From Phellopilus nigrolimitatus (lineage: Eukaryota; Basidiomycota; Agaricomycetes; Hymenochaetales; Hymenochaetaceae), in assembly GCA_021029095.1 (NCBI GenBank), contig JAJOHG010000002.1, positions 1,736,001 to 1,800,000 of the forward strand: a stretch of 64,000 nt of DNA, written 5' to 3'. Shown here one piece after another: positions 11,556 to 22,029 of the stretch. A program made the translations under genes and the position numbers. The notes below the pieces were generated by a model. The model was not told the origin of the DNA. It ran no database searches and saw only the letters and a program-made list of their open reading frames with translations. Every line of letters begins with the position of its first letter. Within the stretch, counting starts at the first letter, position 1.

Positions 11556-13099
11556 TCAGTCGCCCTCGGTCAAAAGCCAATTCGCGAATTCATCCAGGCG
11601 CTTTTTCTCTCCAGCGTCACCCTCATCCTGAACTTCGTCGCGCGCACCGCTGCGCCTGAAGCGATATTTGCCATTATAGAGCGATGCCTCGACACGTTGG
11701 CCATCGAAAAATCGGACCTTGCATTTTCTAACGCACGTATGAACAATTGAAGTATGAACATAGAAAGGTAGACTCACCAGAACACAAGCTTGTGCGCTAA
11801 TGGGATCACGAAACTTCACTGTCATAATGCCTTCTGGTTCCTCCTTTACCTCAAGATAAAAAAAAATTGAATGAGGTACAAAGTGAAGCGAGTGATTGAC
11901 GCACATCGTAAAGTACCACATTTGTCACTTCTCCGAGCGTCGAACACTCTTCTCGTACATCCTCTTTCAAGTCCAGGAGTAGCGACTGCGTCTTCTTCGA
12001 GTTGTTTAAGCGTAAACATATGCTTTAGCACCACGACACGGCTGTTCTTGTTTGCAGCCTGACTATCTCCTGTACTGTCTGGAGACGGTCCCGAATTCAT
12101 CGTCTGAGCCCCAGTCTTCCAGCTTTCTACGGTGCGTTAGAGGAGTTTATAACTGGGTAATAGGATGATTACGCACTTTTGCATCCGCCCCAGACGCTTT
12201 GTCGTCCTCTTTTTATTCACTGTTTTGCGCGGCTTGTGCTCTTCCCCTCCAGCACCGGGCGCACCGCTTTCAGTCTTATGCGCAAATAGCGCCTGCGACA
12301 CGCTCATCGTTGTCGAAGGGTCACCGAAGCGCAGCTCCGCCTCGTCGAGCATCGCCACGGCGAGCGCAACGCTCTCCTCCTTGTAGTACACGACAAGCGC
12401 CTCGCCGCTGAACGTGCCGTCGTCGCGCGCGTAGAGCTTCACCTTCGGGTCGCCGTCGTCGTCTTCCTCGAGCACGCCGCATTTGGTGAAGCGCGCGGCG
12501 AGCTCGTCCGCGGACGTGTCCAAGGGAAGGCGCGTAACGTACACAGCGGTATTTTTCGACTTGCGCGGCGTGGCACCGGGAGCGGGGGCGGGGACGTCCT
12601 TTGTGCCCTTTCCGCGCTTTATGGAGGGCCCTGCTTGTGGCGCGGTCGCAGAGGTATAATCCTCCGGCTCCTTTCGCTTTTTGTTCTGTCGCTTGAGGAC
12701 GGGAGCTGCAGGGGCCTGTCAAATTAACGGATGTCAGTTTAGCTGTGTTTTTAAATAAAATAAAAGGCATAACTCGCCTCCTCGTCGACACCCGCAACGG
12801 CGTACGCAGCCTGCTGTTTCCGCAGCAGCTCTTCGTCCACCTACAAAAGTTCCTCCTAAGATAATTATATCCCATGAATGCTTTGCACGCACCACTGGTA
12901 CCCATGCTGCCTTCGCCGTCTCGTACTCCCATTCGTTCCCGTCGTCGTCTTCGAACGCCCAGCGGCGCGTTACCGTGGAAAAGTGAATGCGCGGTTCGGC
13001 CGCGAATGCCGCCGCTTGGGCGTCCAGCGATGCGCCGACGGCGGCCGTGAGGGCAGGAGGGCTCCCGCTTGAGGTCGTCGTCGACGGGGTAGACATCAT
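11556..13099 (-). CDS. CUS2: CUS2 / Tat-SF1 homologue, U2 snRNP-associated splicing factor
   Basis: Nuclear RNA-binding protein that helps U2 snRNP form the prespliceosome. Start ATG at 13099. Exon 1 has the WAFEDDDGNEWEYE segment; exon 3 has RRM1 (VYVTRLPLDTSADELAAR to FSGEALVVYYKEESVALAVAMLDEAELR); later exons have RRM2 (VVVLKHMFTLKQLEED, then LKEDVREECSTLGEVTNVVLYD, EPEGIMTVKFRDPISAQACV, RFFDGQRVEASLYNGKYRF). Intron 12716-12777 uses a GC donor (gcgagt). Intron 3 has two AG acceptors four bases apart; the downstream one keeps frame. RRM2 is broken by one extra base near 11986 between QLEED and LLLDLKED, both strongly conserved, so the frame must shift there; no intron explains it. Another possible one-base excess near 11707 can be avoided by using a later acceptor. 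Either sequence errors or decay. Confidence 0.85.
12716..12777 (-). other. GC-AG intron in the CUS2 homologue
   Basis: The 62-nt intron starts gcgagtta and ends tttgacag. Only this GC donor joins the exon ending AGVDEE to the exon starting APAAPVLKRQNKKRKEPED in frame; using the GT two bases further downstream gives a different frame. GC-AG introns are a small minority in fungi. Confidence 0.6.
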
Positions 13100-13268
13100 T
13101 GACAATGTGGGCAAGTGCGAAGTGTTGACTATTTATGGCCGAGGACTGCCCAGCGCGTCGATCCGGACCTCAAGGGCTCGGAGTGACGCGTCTCCCTTGT
13201 CTTCTACCGAGACGACGCGACCTGCTCGACGTTCCCAAAAACACGCAAAAACCCTACACAATTTAATC

Positions 13269-14250
13269 ATGACCTTCTATCATCCATTCAGCCCATCTGT
13301 TTCTCTCAAGTCGAAAACTCTGATAGTCGTATGTATGATGTCGTCTCCTCACAAGTCGCGACCTTATGCTAATGAGTAATTGTTCTTCAGCCCGTCGTCT
13401 CCATCGGAAACGTCCCTCAGCTCGCTGTCGACTTGCTTATTACGACCTTTGATCTCAAGCAAATCGGGATATTCGACTCGCGAGATCTTGTACCTGTCGT
13501 TGGCCCAAGGGAAGAGGGCCCGGGAGTCTCCACGCCATTGGAACGTGCGTACTTTCTTGATGTCGAAATGCTCACTACCGGTCTGAAGACGTGTAGTGTA
13601 TGGGAAGGATGGTGTGGATATTGTTGTGGTACAGCAACGCTCACCCGTGCTTAAGGTCTGTTCTGCTTGCAGCACGATCGCCATTCCTAGCTCACACGTA
13701 TATGCTAGATGCACAAAGAAGCTTTCTCTACCGCTCTCGTAAAATTTGTCCAGAAAAACGAACTGGGCGCGTTGCTTTACCTTACCGGTGTTGATCTCTC
13801 AAACAGGAGTGATGCTCAAATGCTGTATGTATGATTTACCCAAATGCTTAGAGTCTAGCTTAACAGCCACCACAGAGCACCCACCTACTCGCTTATCCCG
13901 CCTCGTTCCCCCACTCTTGAATCCTCACCAATATCTCTCGTATCACAGCTTCCGCCATACTCTTACGCATCGCCCAAGCCGCCCCATCCAAATCAGAAAA
14001 TATCCCCTTCATCCCAGGTGGTGGCCTAACCCGGCGCCTGCTGTCACTCGCTCCTTCGTCTACGCCCTGGAAAGTCCCGACTGCAGCCATTCTGCAGTTT
14101 GTGCTGGAAGGTGACAACCGCGCGGACGCAGAGTTCCTTGCAGGGGTCGTCGCGCGTGTGCTGAAGTTGAGTGTAGCACAATGGAAGCAGCCTGGCAGTT
14201 GGAGCGTCGGTTTATTCGGCACGCCGCATGATCAGACGCTGTACGGATGA
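13269..14250 (+). CDS. PSMG2: Proteasome assembly chaperone 2
   Basis: PAC2/ADD66-type chaperone that pairs with PAC1 and guides 20S alpha-ring assembly. Exons: MTFYHPFSPSVSLKSKTLIV from 13269, then PVVSIGNVPQLAVDLLITTFD (the family's N-terminal signature) with IGIFDSRDLVPVVGPREEG, then LYGKDGVDIVVVQQRSPVLK, MHKEAFSTALVKFVQKNELG, and the C-terminal exon with IPFIPGGGLTRRLL to AILQFVLEGDNRADAEFLA and a stop at 14248-14250. In the last exon the frame of LPPYSYASPKP and that of IPFIPGGGLTRR differ by one base; a missing A in the AAAA run at 13997-14000 would reconcile them. A weak 46-nt intron (donor gttccc near 13907) is the alternative. It is divergent from CUS2 with 169 bp between the start codons. 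Confidence 0.87.
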
Positions 14251-14876
14251 GGCATCTGTGAATCAAAAAAGACTATGTGTAATACAAAGGCAGGAATAAA
14301 AGCCGTCAGATAATCATCATGCAGATTTTAGGCTTTGCAAGCTACTAACGATCCACAGAGCGCATTTATTCTCTTCCTTTCTACTATGATTTCTATGACT
14401 TTCTATTCATTCGAAGACGAGATAGCAGAACGATTTGTCTTCGAATGCCTCACAATGTTGTAATTGATTATATGGGTTGGCTCGATTTTCAAAATTCGAC
14501 CGTTGAGTCTACGGATTCCACTCAGTATCATGCAACAGGAAAGACGTTGTCCGACGTCCAATTTCTAATGTATTATGATTCAGTCCTAGATCATTATATA
14601 AATTGTCCTTATGTCCTCCATGAACTGCATTTGTTTAAGAATCCATGCACTTGAGATTAATCTGACTATCCACGACCACCGCAAGTAGCACCTGCAACGA
14701 GGAATCCTTACATCGGAGAAGTCTTTATAAGATTTATGTATGTTCAGCGTTAGCATGATACTATAATGATGCAACGTCGCTTTGAATACGCGTACCTTTC
14801 TACTTCGACTGACTAGATAATGTTCCGTTTCAAACTGGTCAGAGTCGAGCTGGGTTGAGAGTTCAAGAAAGTATTG
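14251..14876. other. Intergenic region between convergent genes
   Basis: About 625 bp, AT-rich, between the stops of the PSMG2-like and F-box-like genes. I find no coding frame with family resemblance and no structured RNA. Confidence 0.5.
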
Positions 14877-16412
14877 TTACTCATCAGAGCATTGATGGTG
14901 TAACTTGGCAGGCCACTCACACGAAGCACGCGATAACGAATCAAACACAAGGTCACCAATGGTTAGACTTTGATCGGGACTAATCAGCGCGAGTTCGACC
15001 CCAATGTGCTGGCATAGTGTCCTTGTTTCTGAGACCATCTCTGCCTCCGGAATAAGGAGCTTCTGCAGCTTTGGTAGATGGTTGTCAGATAACAGCGAAT
15101 GCATGAGATGATCTGTTTTTGAGCTTTCGAACACAATCACACCGCTGCCATCGTCGCTGGCTACTCGATAAGCAGTCGCATCAAACTCCACGACGCGCAG
15201 AAGAGGAGGGTGCTGAGGCTGGCTCTCTAAGGTGATCAGGTCATTGATGTATATGTGAGGATGGAAGCATTCGAATTCAGCGAGAAACCGACAAGCTTCC
15301 TTGTTTGAGACCTCGCTCTGAGAGAGCTTGGCGAGAGAATTCGTCCCAATATAAAAAACTGTTGGGCCTGGGCCATAGCCTTTGGCCGCCGAGGAAGTAT
15401 GTCTTGAGTTCCTGTTCAATGAAGCCTGTTCATACACCGAAACGACAATCGTGTTCAGCGCGCGGGGGAATTTAATTGCCCCCAACTCGACTGCCAAGCG
15501 AGAGGTTTCGGGATCCTCATCTTCCTCGTCAGATATTGCAGAATCATCTTTAGGGTGCCAGTCACCTAAATGTAGGTATGAAAGCTTTTGAAGACCTTCG
15601 TTATGTTGGAAAAGCGAAACGAGCAACGAGCGGGCAAGCTGCAACGACAAGCCAAAGAAGAACAGTCCTTCTAAATGCACAAGTTTTCTTATGGCAAGAA
15701 ACACATCGCGCATTGCAGCAATGTCAACTTCATCCCAGTAATATAAGAAGCAATCGACGCAGAGGAACGATAGGTTTGGAGTATATGAGAGTAGAGCGAC
15801 CAAGGATTCCGGCTTCCAAGGGTAATGCTTAAAACCTGGCATCGTGGTTTGCTCTATGCCCATCTGCAGTTCTTTGATACGGGATAGGAAGTCTGTATTC
15901 CTGAGGAGACGGAGCGAGAGTTGATGACATATGTTTACTCGACGCTGAAGCGCCCTTTGAGCAGGCGCTGTCCACGTTCGATGCACAAGACACATGCTCA
16001 ATAGACATCTCTTTGTATCAGAGAACCTTTCCGTTCTACTTTCCGAAGAAGAGAGCGAATCGTAAAAGAACTCGTCAAGCCCTCCTTTGAGCTGCTCGAC
16101 AACCTGGTCGATAATGACATGAGCCATGGGAGACGCAATCCTGGGCTTGGCGAAAGCAGAGGGATCTCGGGCTATAAGTTCATAGTTGACGAGATGGCGC
16201 GTGAGTTCTGCGCCGCTCTCCAACGTAAGCCGCTGAGTGTCAAAGTCGTGGTGGCGCGTGAGCTGGAGCACCGCGTCGAAAGCCGCTTCAGAGAAACCGT
16301 GAGTCAGCGCAAGCTGCACGAGGAGCTGGTCAGACCGAGTCTTGACTGGTACGAGAAATGCGCTGGAAGGTTTGTGGACATAAAAATCGCCTCGACTCTG
16401 AGGCGCAGCCAT
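14877..16412 (-). CDS. F-box-like / LRR-like protein, 511 aa
   Basis: Single-exon frame; I take the ATG at 16412 (MAAPQSRGDFYVHKPSSAF), since the frame only extends upstream by three non-ATG codons. Residues about 95-150 (MAHVIIDQVVEQLKG, then LLSMCLVHRTWTAPAQRALQRRV) match the short F-box-like helix pattern common in Agaricomycete proteins, where the partner would be SKP1 of an SCF ubiquitin ligase. The rest is a run of leucine-rich helix/strand units (SLVALLSYTPNLSFLCVDCFL, LQKLSYLHLGDWHPK) with an acidic loop (SDEEDEDPE). No intron and no frame break. The substrate cannot be predicted. Confidence 0.72.
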   Translation of the reverse strand: MAAPQSRGDFYVHKPSSAFLVPVKTRSDQLLVQLALTHGFSEAAFDAVLQLTRHHDFDTQRLTLESGAELTRHLVNYELIARDPSAFAKPRIASPMAHVIIDQVVEQLKGGLDEFFYDSLSSSESRTERFSDTKRCLLSMCLVHRTWTAPAQRALQRRVNICHQLSLRLLRNTDFLSRIKELQMGIEQTTMPGFKHYPWKPESLVALLSYTPNLSFLCVDCFLYYWDEVDIAAMRDVFLAIRKLVHLEGLFFFGLSLQLARSLLVSLFQHNEGLQKLSYLHLGDWHPKDDSAISDEEDEDPETSRLAVELGAIKFPRALNTIVVSVYEQASLNRNSRHTSSAAKGYGPGPTVFYIGTNSLAKLSQSEVSNKEACRFLAEFECFHPHIYINDLITLESQPQHPPLLRVVEFDATAYRVASDDGSGVIVFESSKTDHLMHSLLSDNHLPKLQKLLIPEAEMVSETRTLCQHIGVELALISPDQSLTIGDLVFDSLSRASCEWPAKLHHQCSDE

Positions 16413-17266
16413 CGTGGTCAAGAATCAAGCCTTTGACGGTATTTCGAATTCGATCACCGCGCCGAATGGACTACTTGAGGGCCGGTGCTACTCACGTGAC
16501 ACATACGACGCGACTGTTGTGGCATGTTTGGATCGCGCCGTGCACACTGGTCAACATTACATATCTTACGGTGTAAACGAAATTTATACTAGTACAGCTC
16601 AAAACAAAAAAGAGAGAGATGGACTTACATGGTTTATGCCTCTGGATATGGGTTTCGATCACTGTTGTCCTAGCAAAATTTCCGATGGAATTACCTGCAG
16701 CCAAGCTCATGGGTGTCACAAGGTTGTCCATTTCTTAATATTAGTATTGCGTATACAGCGCTGAGACTTGCTAAGACATTCCACGATGAACGCACCTCCT
16801 ATAGGCCTTTTTATTCATAAGTCAAGCAAGCTAGGTTCTCAGAGTTCCTTACTCACTTCCATGTTGAACAAAATCTGGTTAGGAATGACTATGTATACAT
16901 ACAGAGAAAGGAGCGTACGGAAGCGGAAGGCGTGCGCGTGTGACTACGAATACAGATGCTTTTGGTTATGGTAGAGGGTAAACGAGGTGAGCCGCGTGGA
17001 TACGGCCTTTAATCGTGGTTATGAAATGAAAATGGAAGAAAAAGGAAAAGAGCTGAAAAAGATGCCTGCACCTGCCAGGAAAGACACAAGGATATAAGAG
17101 AGTCGAGTTCATCTAGGGGTATAATGCATCGGGAGATGCTGGAGCGAAGAAAGTACAAATTCCTGAAGAAACGCTTTTCTTTTGTGTATGAATCGAATAG
17201 ACATCTGCGCGGGGTTAGCTAGAAGAAGTCTGAACAAACATGCGTGTTCGAAGAAAAACGCAGTTT
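16413..17266. other. Intergenic region, upstream of F-box-like gene
   Basis: About 850 bp between two minus-strand genes. I see no supported gene, repeat or RNA. Confidence 0.5.
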
Positions 17267-19178
17267 CTATGTGTCATACTCCCTCTCAAAAGCATCAACG
17301 AGCCACGGATGGCTCTTTACCTCCGCAATGCTCGCGCGCCGCTCGGAGTTGGCCTCGAGACACCTCCTGAGCAGGTGCATGCATGCGTTAGACATGCGCC
17401 CCGCGTTCGCCTCGTCAAGCACGATCCGGCCGTGCCGCTTGTCATCCTCGGTCGGGAACGGAGACGTCCCCGTAATGAGAAAAGAGAGCAGTACGCCGAG
17501 AGCCCAGACCTCTGCGGCAGGGGCCTGGTATGGTTTGTCGTTAAGGATCTCGGGCGAGGCGTATGCGGCGGTGCCAAAGAATCTGCGATAGAATGGCCGT
17601 GGCTGGGTCGGGTCGGCAGAGACGACGCTTCCAAAGTCGATAATTTTAATCTGGAGCATCCCTTAGGATTAAGTACCGAGCCGGCTCTTTCGCGGATAAG
17701 CGCACCTTCAAATCTTTGTCAATGACGACATTCTCGTCCTTAATGTCGCAATGAGTGATACCGAGCTTGTCTAAATAGTCGACGACATCGACGACCTGTG
17801 CAAATACGTATTTGCCGTCTTCCTCAGCGAACCGCTTGTGCTTGGATTGTTCGATACACTCGAAGAGGTCATGCGATGCCCGGCGAACATTCTTTGGCCG
17901 AGCAAGGGGCCCTTTTCCAGGCTTTGGAGGCCTAGAAAGCTGACAGTTACCGTTACCTTGAGCAGAAAACGGATCGTCCGAGAGACTAGGCTGCTTCTCA
18001 TGTTGAGCTTGGGCAGTCGGAATGACTGGTGGTAGAACGTTCGCGTTCACAAGGCAAGTTCCACTAGGCTCTAGAGAAGACTGCTTCCCAGGAGTGAGCT
18101 TTTTCTTCTTTTTGATCCACGGAGTTCCATGAAGTTCTTGCACCTGCGTGCCAATAATGAGTATTGACAAATTCAACCGAGGGTAAAAGGACGAACAAGA
18201 TAAAAATAAACTTCATCCTCGAAGAGGTCGTAAAACTCGACAATGCCAGGATGGTCGACGATTGACAGCAATAGCGCCTCTTTCGGCACGTCGTTCCCAT
18301 GATCGTCCACGCCCCACCCGTACCGAGGGACCTTGTCTTTTGCAATGAACTTAACCGCGACCTCGCGTCCGTCATAACGATGCTGTGCCGTCATTACGAA
18401 GCCATATCCGCCAGCGCCGAGCTCCGCGTCCAGCGCATACTTGTGCACGAAGTCGGTTCGAAGACGGTGCTCAGGTGGAAAGAGCGCGCAGTACGACCGC
18501 CCGAGCGTAGACGGTAAGAACTCTGACGTATAAGCGCGTGCAAGCTTTGGCTTCTGACCTGGATGCGTGCTGCTGATCGGTGACTGCGTGCTAGGTGCGC
18601 GTTTGCGCCGCGGCGAGGGGAGGGATTGCGTATCCATGTGGAAGACAGGACGCGGGATCAGAGATGGTTTAGCCAATTCGTATGCAGAAGAAGCGTGTGG
18701 TGTGGGTGATTGGATAACGCTAGTCGGGTAAAGGTCGAGGCTAGTATCCTCGAGACTAATCTCGGTATCAAGTAAGGTAGTTGTACATAGCATTGAAGGA
18801 TCGAGGAACGGGGGAGAGACTGAGATAGATGAGGCAGGCGATGAGGTAAGAGAGTTTCCGAACATAGCTGTATCGGTTTCTTTCGGCGGAGTCAAGAAGC
18901 AGATTGGTTTGACTGGAGGGCTGGCCAGAAGAAGCGCATGCTGCTGCTGTGGCATGCGCACCTGAGTCTGAGGGATTCGACGCATCGACGTCATCTTCAA
19001 AGGAGTCGCAAAGAATAGGCGGGAAAGCAATGCGGACAAGTTGCGTGTTGTCCGTTATAGGCGTGTACAGCTGGTCTCCGTCGTCTGAGGACGTGTCTCC
19101 CAGGTCCACGCTAGTAGTCGAGTTCAGAGTCTGTTGAAGTTGTAAGCCGGTGCCACCAGAGCTAGAGCCACCAGCCAT
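17267..19178 (-). CDS. Serine/threonine protein kinase, PAS-kinase-like
   Basis: Catalytic domain in order: Gly-loop LGAGGYGFV, ATP lysine in VAVKFI, FEDE then VQELHGTPW after an intron at about 18155-18218, catalytic loop HCDIKDENVVID, then after an intron at about 17654-17709 IDFGS, ASPEIL and WALGVLLSFLITGTSPF. The order DIKDEN...IKIIDFGS resembles yeast PSK1/PSK2 and animal PASK; no PAS domain is visible. HCD replaces the usual HRD arginine. A 90-residue low-complexity insert lies between the hinge and helix E. The N-terminal 240 residues are Ser/Thr/Pro-rich regulatory sequence. Start taken at the first ATG, 19178 (MAGGSSSGGTGLQLQ). Between about 18950 and 19000 the reading frame must change; either an intron (donor near 19035, acceptor near 18969) or a one-base error. 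Confidence 0.8.
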
Positions 19179-19766
19179 AACAAGATATTCCGCTATCGTT
19201 GGGAAGCTTGTATCCGCGGCAATGCTTATTTGTTTCTTAGACGTTTTCACGAGTCATTCATATGAGAGATAGAGAAAAAGAAAAAGAGAAAAAGAGAAAG
19301 GAGAGTACGAGGGATCGCAGAGCAGACTGGTAGGATGGAAGACGATGGAAGAGTGAGGAAAGCGGCTTAAAGACCGATTTTGCCGCTAAGTCCAGAGTGA
19401 AATGCACCAGAAGTCATCGAAAGCACTCGGTCTGCGTCATCTCCTCCCTCCATCGTCGAGTCATAAAATATGCAGAGTTGAATCTCACAAAGTAGAGTAA
19501 CGATAATTCAGAGAGAAACGAAATGAGCGATGGTGGAGGTTGGGATGAAGGTATTTTACAGCCGCGGGGCTAACGGCTGCGGGGCGCTATGACGAACCGG
19601 CCCGGTACTCCTCCGCCTTGCCTCATTCAGCCGCCACGCCCATACTTAGGCTATCGTCATCACCCGCTGTATGTACATGTATCGAGCGCAGTCGTGACTC
19701 GCATTGACATCCTCTTTCCCGAACCACCATCTCCTCAACCAATCTACTCGCAGCGCAAAGCCCAAG
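19179..19766. other. Divergent intergenic region with a purine tract
   Basis: About 590 bp between the kinase and the I9 inhibitor. Close to the kinase start, 19263-19306 is an almost pure A/G tract (repeats of gaaaaa and gagaaa) on the plus strand, that is a pyrimidine tract in the kinase leader or promoter, where such tracts are common in fungi. Nothing else seen. Confidence 0.5.
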
Positions 19767-20240
19767 ATGTCCGAAAGTATGTGCTGCTTTGTATAATTTT
19801 TTCTAACTCTAGTCATCAATTCACCCTTTGTTTCATCATCGCCCTTACTATATGCGCCCACCCAGACTACATTGTCGCATTCCAAGACGACGTCACTGAA
19901 GAGCAGGTCAGGGAATACGCCGAACAAGTGAAAACAGGCGGTGCGCTCCCATTCTGTACTGCTCGCGATCCCGTTGCTGAAAGTTACAAGTATTTGTTCT
20001 CGAACTGCATTGGCACATTGCGACTCTAAATAGGCGGCTCGATCAAAGAGCACTTCGACTCGAGGTTCCTCAACGGGTTTTCAGCGACGATTCCACCGAC
20101 CGTCTTGCAGTCGTTCCAGAGCTTCCAGGGCGACATCATCAAGTACATCGGTACGAGCCTTTTCCTAGGTATTGTCTCATCTCAACACTAACCCGGGATG
20201 AACGGATGTAGAGCCCGACAGTGTTGTCACCATTCAGTGA
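19767..20240 (+). CDS. Stand-alone inhibitor I9 domain protein (PoIA1-like), 76 aa
   Basis: A small cytosolic subtilisin inhibitor related to the propeptide of subtilases (Pleurotus proteinase A inhibitor 1 type). Four exons: ATG at 19767 (MSE), an exon starting NYIVAFQDDVTEEQVREY, an exon GSIKEHFDSRFLNGFSATIPP to SFQGDIIKYI, and a last short exon EPDSVVTIQ with stop 20238-20240. Introns begin gtatgt, gtgcgc and gtacga and end cag/tag. The whole protein is one I9 fold: beta strand YIVAF, helix, central strand GFSATI, helix and C-terminal strand VVTIQ. There is no signal peptide and no attached protease. The frame is intact. Such inhibitors act as chaperones or inhibitors of intracellular/vacuolar serine proteases. 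Confidence 0.85.
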
Positions 20241-20482
20241 GGAGCGAGTGGTATTGGCCACCTGAATGTCTGAATTTGATTAGCAGAGTGTACAATAAGT
20301 GTTTGATTAGCAGGAAGGCCATATCGAAGCCGTCAATAAGAGATTACTTCAGTAAAATACATCCCGCTTATAATCTTTGAACTGTAAGGTAATAGTCTAC
20401 GACATGCGAGCTCTAACAACTGAGCACGGTTGACGTGCCAATGCCCAAGACCAAGACAAACATTCGTCCAAGTAAAAGACGT

Positions 20483-22029
20483 TCAGCCAACAGGTAGCTT
20501 CTCCTGCACCGCCGCCATCGTACCCTCCCCTAGCGCACAGGGTGTACGCACCGGTGTCCGCAGGGCCTCGCGTGATGCAATGCTCGAGCGCGCTGGGTCC
20601 TCACCCATGAGCTCCGCCTGCTCTGGCTTCGCCGCGAGACACGGCGCCTCGAAAATTGAGCCGTCCCACACACTTGGCAAAGTGCGAGACGTCGCAAATA
20701 ACCACAGCAAGAGTGTGAACACGGCGTAGATCGCACCCCAGACACGCAAGATACGCGAGTCGATGGTGCCAGCAAGCTGGATTGTTAGATTCGCGTAGAC
20801 GCCCTGTTTACAAAAATAAAATTTAAATGCCAACGAAAAGGCCAACTGTTACAAGCACTCACGTTAGGGAAAATCATTCCCCAGAAAGTGATTTTGAACG
20901 GCAAGGTGTTTTTCAGTAAAGTATCACCTAATGCCAGGAGGGCCAGAAGCAACCAGCACGTCGCGAAGCTCCACAATGCAAATGCGATCGTCCACGCCAT
21001 AACATACATGATATGCGGCGTCATCTCATGCACGAAGATGTTCGCCACTGCGTCACCCTTAAGCGGGAAAAGGTCCCTGCAGATCTCGCCGAGCAGGAGG
21101 AACGCGTAGCCAGACTGGCCGAGCGGGCCGAGCGGCAGGAACGCCGAGAAGATCGTGATGCCCTCCGGGAGCCCGTGCACGATGAGCCGGTGCAGGTAGA
21201 TCGTGAACACCGCGAAGGCGAGTGTGATGCCGACGGTGACGAGAGCCATGCACACGGCGAGCGTAAGACAGGCGCGGGCGGTGTCGAACGGGATCATGGC
21301 CTGCGCGATGACGGCGCCCGTCGAGGACGCGACAATGAGCGTGACGATGGGCAACAGCCATACCATCGTCATCATGGAGATGTCGTGATTCTGACGGGTG
21401 AACCTGAAGAAAAGAAAGAAAATCAGATGAGGGGATGTGTTGATAATTTGAAGAAATGCGTACATGACATGAAGCTGCCCGAAACAAATGACCAACGACA
21501 GTGCGACGTCAATCCACCACAGTCCCCACAGGCCATATAAAAATCTGTCTCCCCCGTATCCGAAGTAGGTATACACGATACCGACGGAAGACATGAGAAT
21601 CGTGGCGAAGCCCATCGGAAAGCATCCCAGGTAAAGACTCTGTACCGGGTGACGGATCATCGACGACCAGATTCCGCGGAAGATAGTATACCGAGCGACT
21701 CCGCACAGAGTAAGTACGACGAAAAATATTAAATTTAGGAGGAGGAAGAAAAAGGCCACGGTCTGCATCCCTCGACTTTCAGAGCCATACGGGAAGACAT
21801 GGAAGAGGGTAGAAATGGCGCCCGTGCCTACTCAAAAGAAACACATAAGCTCAGGCGCGTCCGGTGAGTAGAAAGGAGTATACCCATGTTGACTGCATGC
21901 CATGCTGGGGTGAAGTGCCTTCCAGCAAATAACTCAGTACGTAGCAAAAATTTGGAAAGAAGAAAAACTGACAACGCACCTAATACGCTCCCGAAGCGGC
22001 TTTTTGTTTTTGCAGTCGCACGTACCCAT
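20483..22029 (-). CDS. SSU1: SSU1-like sulfite efflux / TDT-family transporter (copy 2)
   Basis: Same family and exon structure as the gene at 4408-6061. Start ATG at 22029 (MGTCDCKNKKPLRERIRHF), with an in-frame TAG three codons upstream, so the leader is much shorter than in copy 1. Conserved segments: FTPAWHAVNMGTGA, MQTVAFFFLLLNL, RHPVQSLYLGCFPMGFATI, LYGLWGLWWIDVALSLVI, MMTMVWLLPIVTLIV, IVHGLPEGITIFSAFLPLG, ALGDTLLKNTLPFKITFWGM, and after the last intron GVYANLTIQLAGTIDSRIL. The C-terminal tail (about 70 residues after SVWDGSIFEAPCL) is hydrophilic. An intron at about 21404-21464 sits where copy 1 has a similar one. The frame is intact. About ten helices; plasma membrane exporter of sulfite or a related anion. 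Confidence 0.88.

Noticed and set aside
14445..14654. Short plus-strand frame between the PSMG2-like and F-box-like genes
   Set aside because: 70 codons, AT-rich, no family pattern or splice context.
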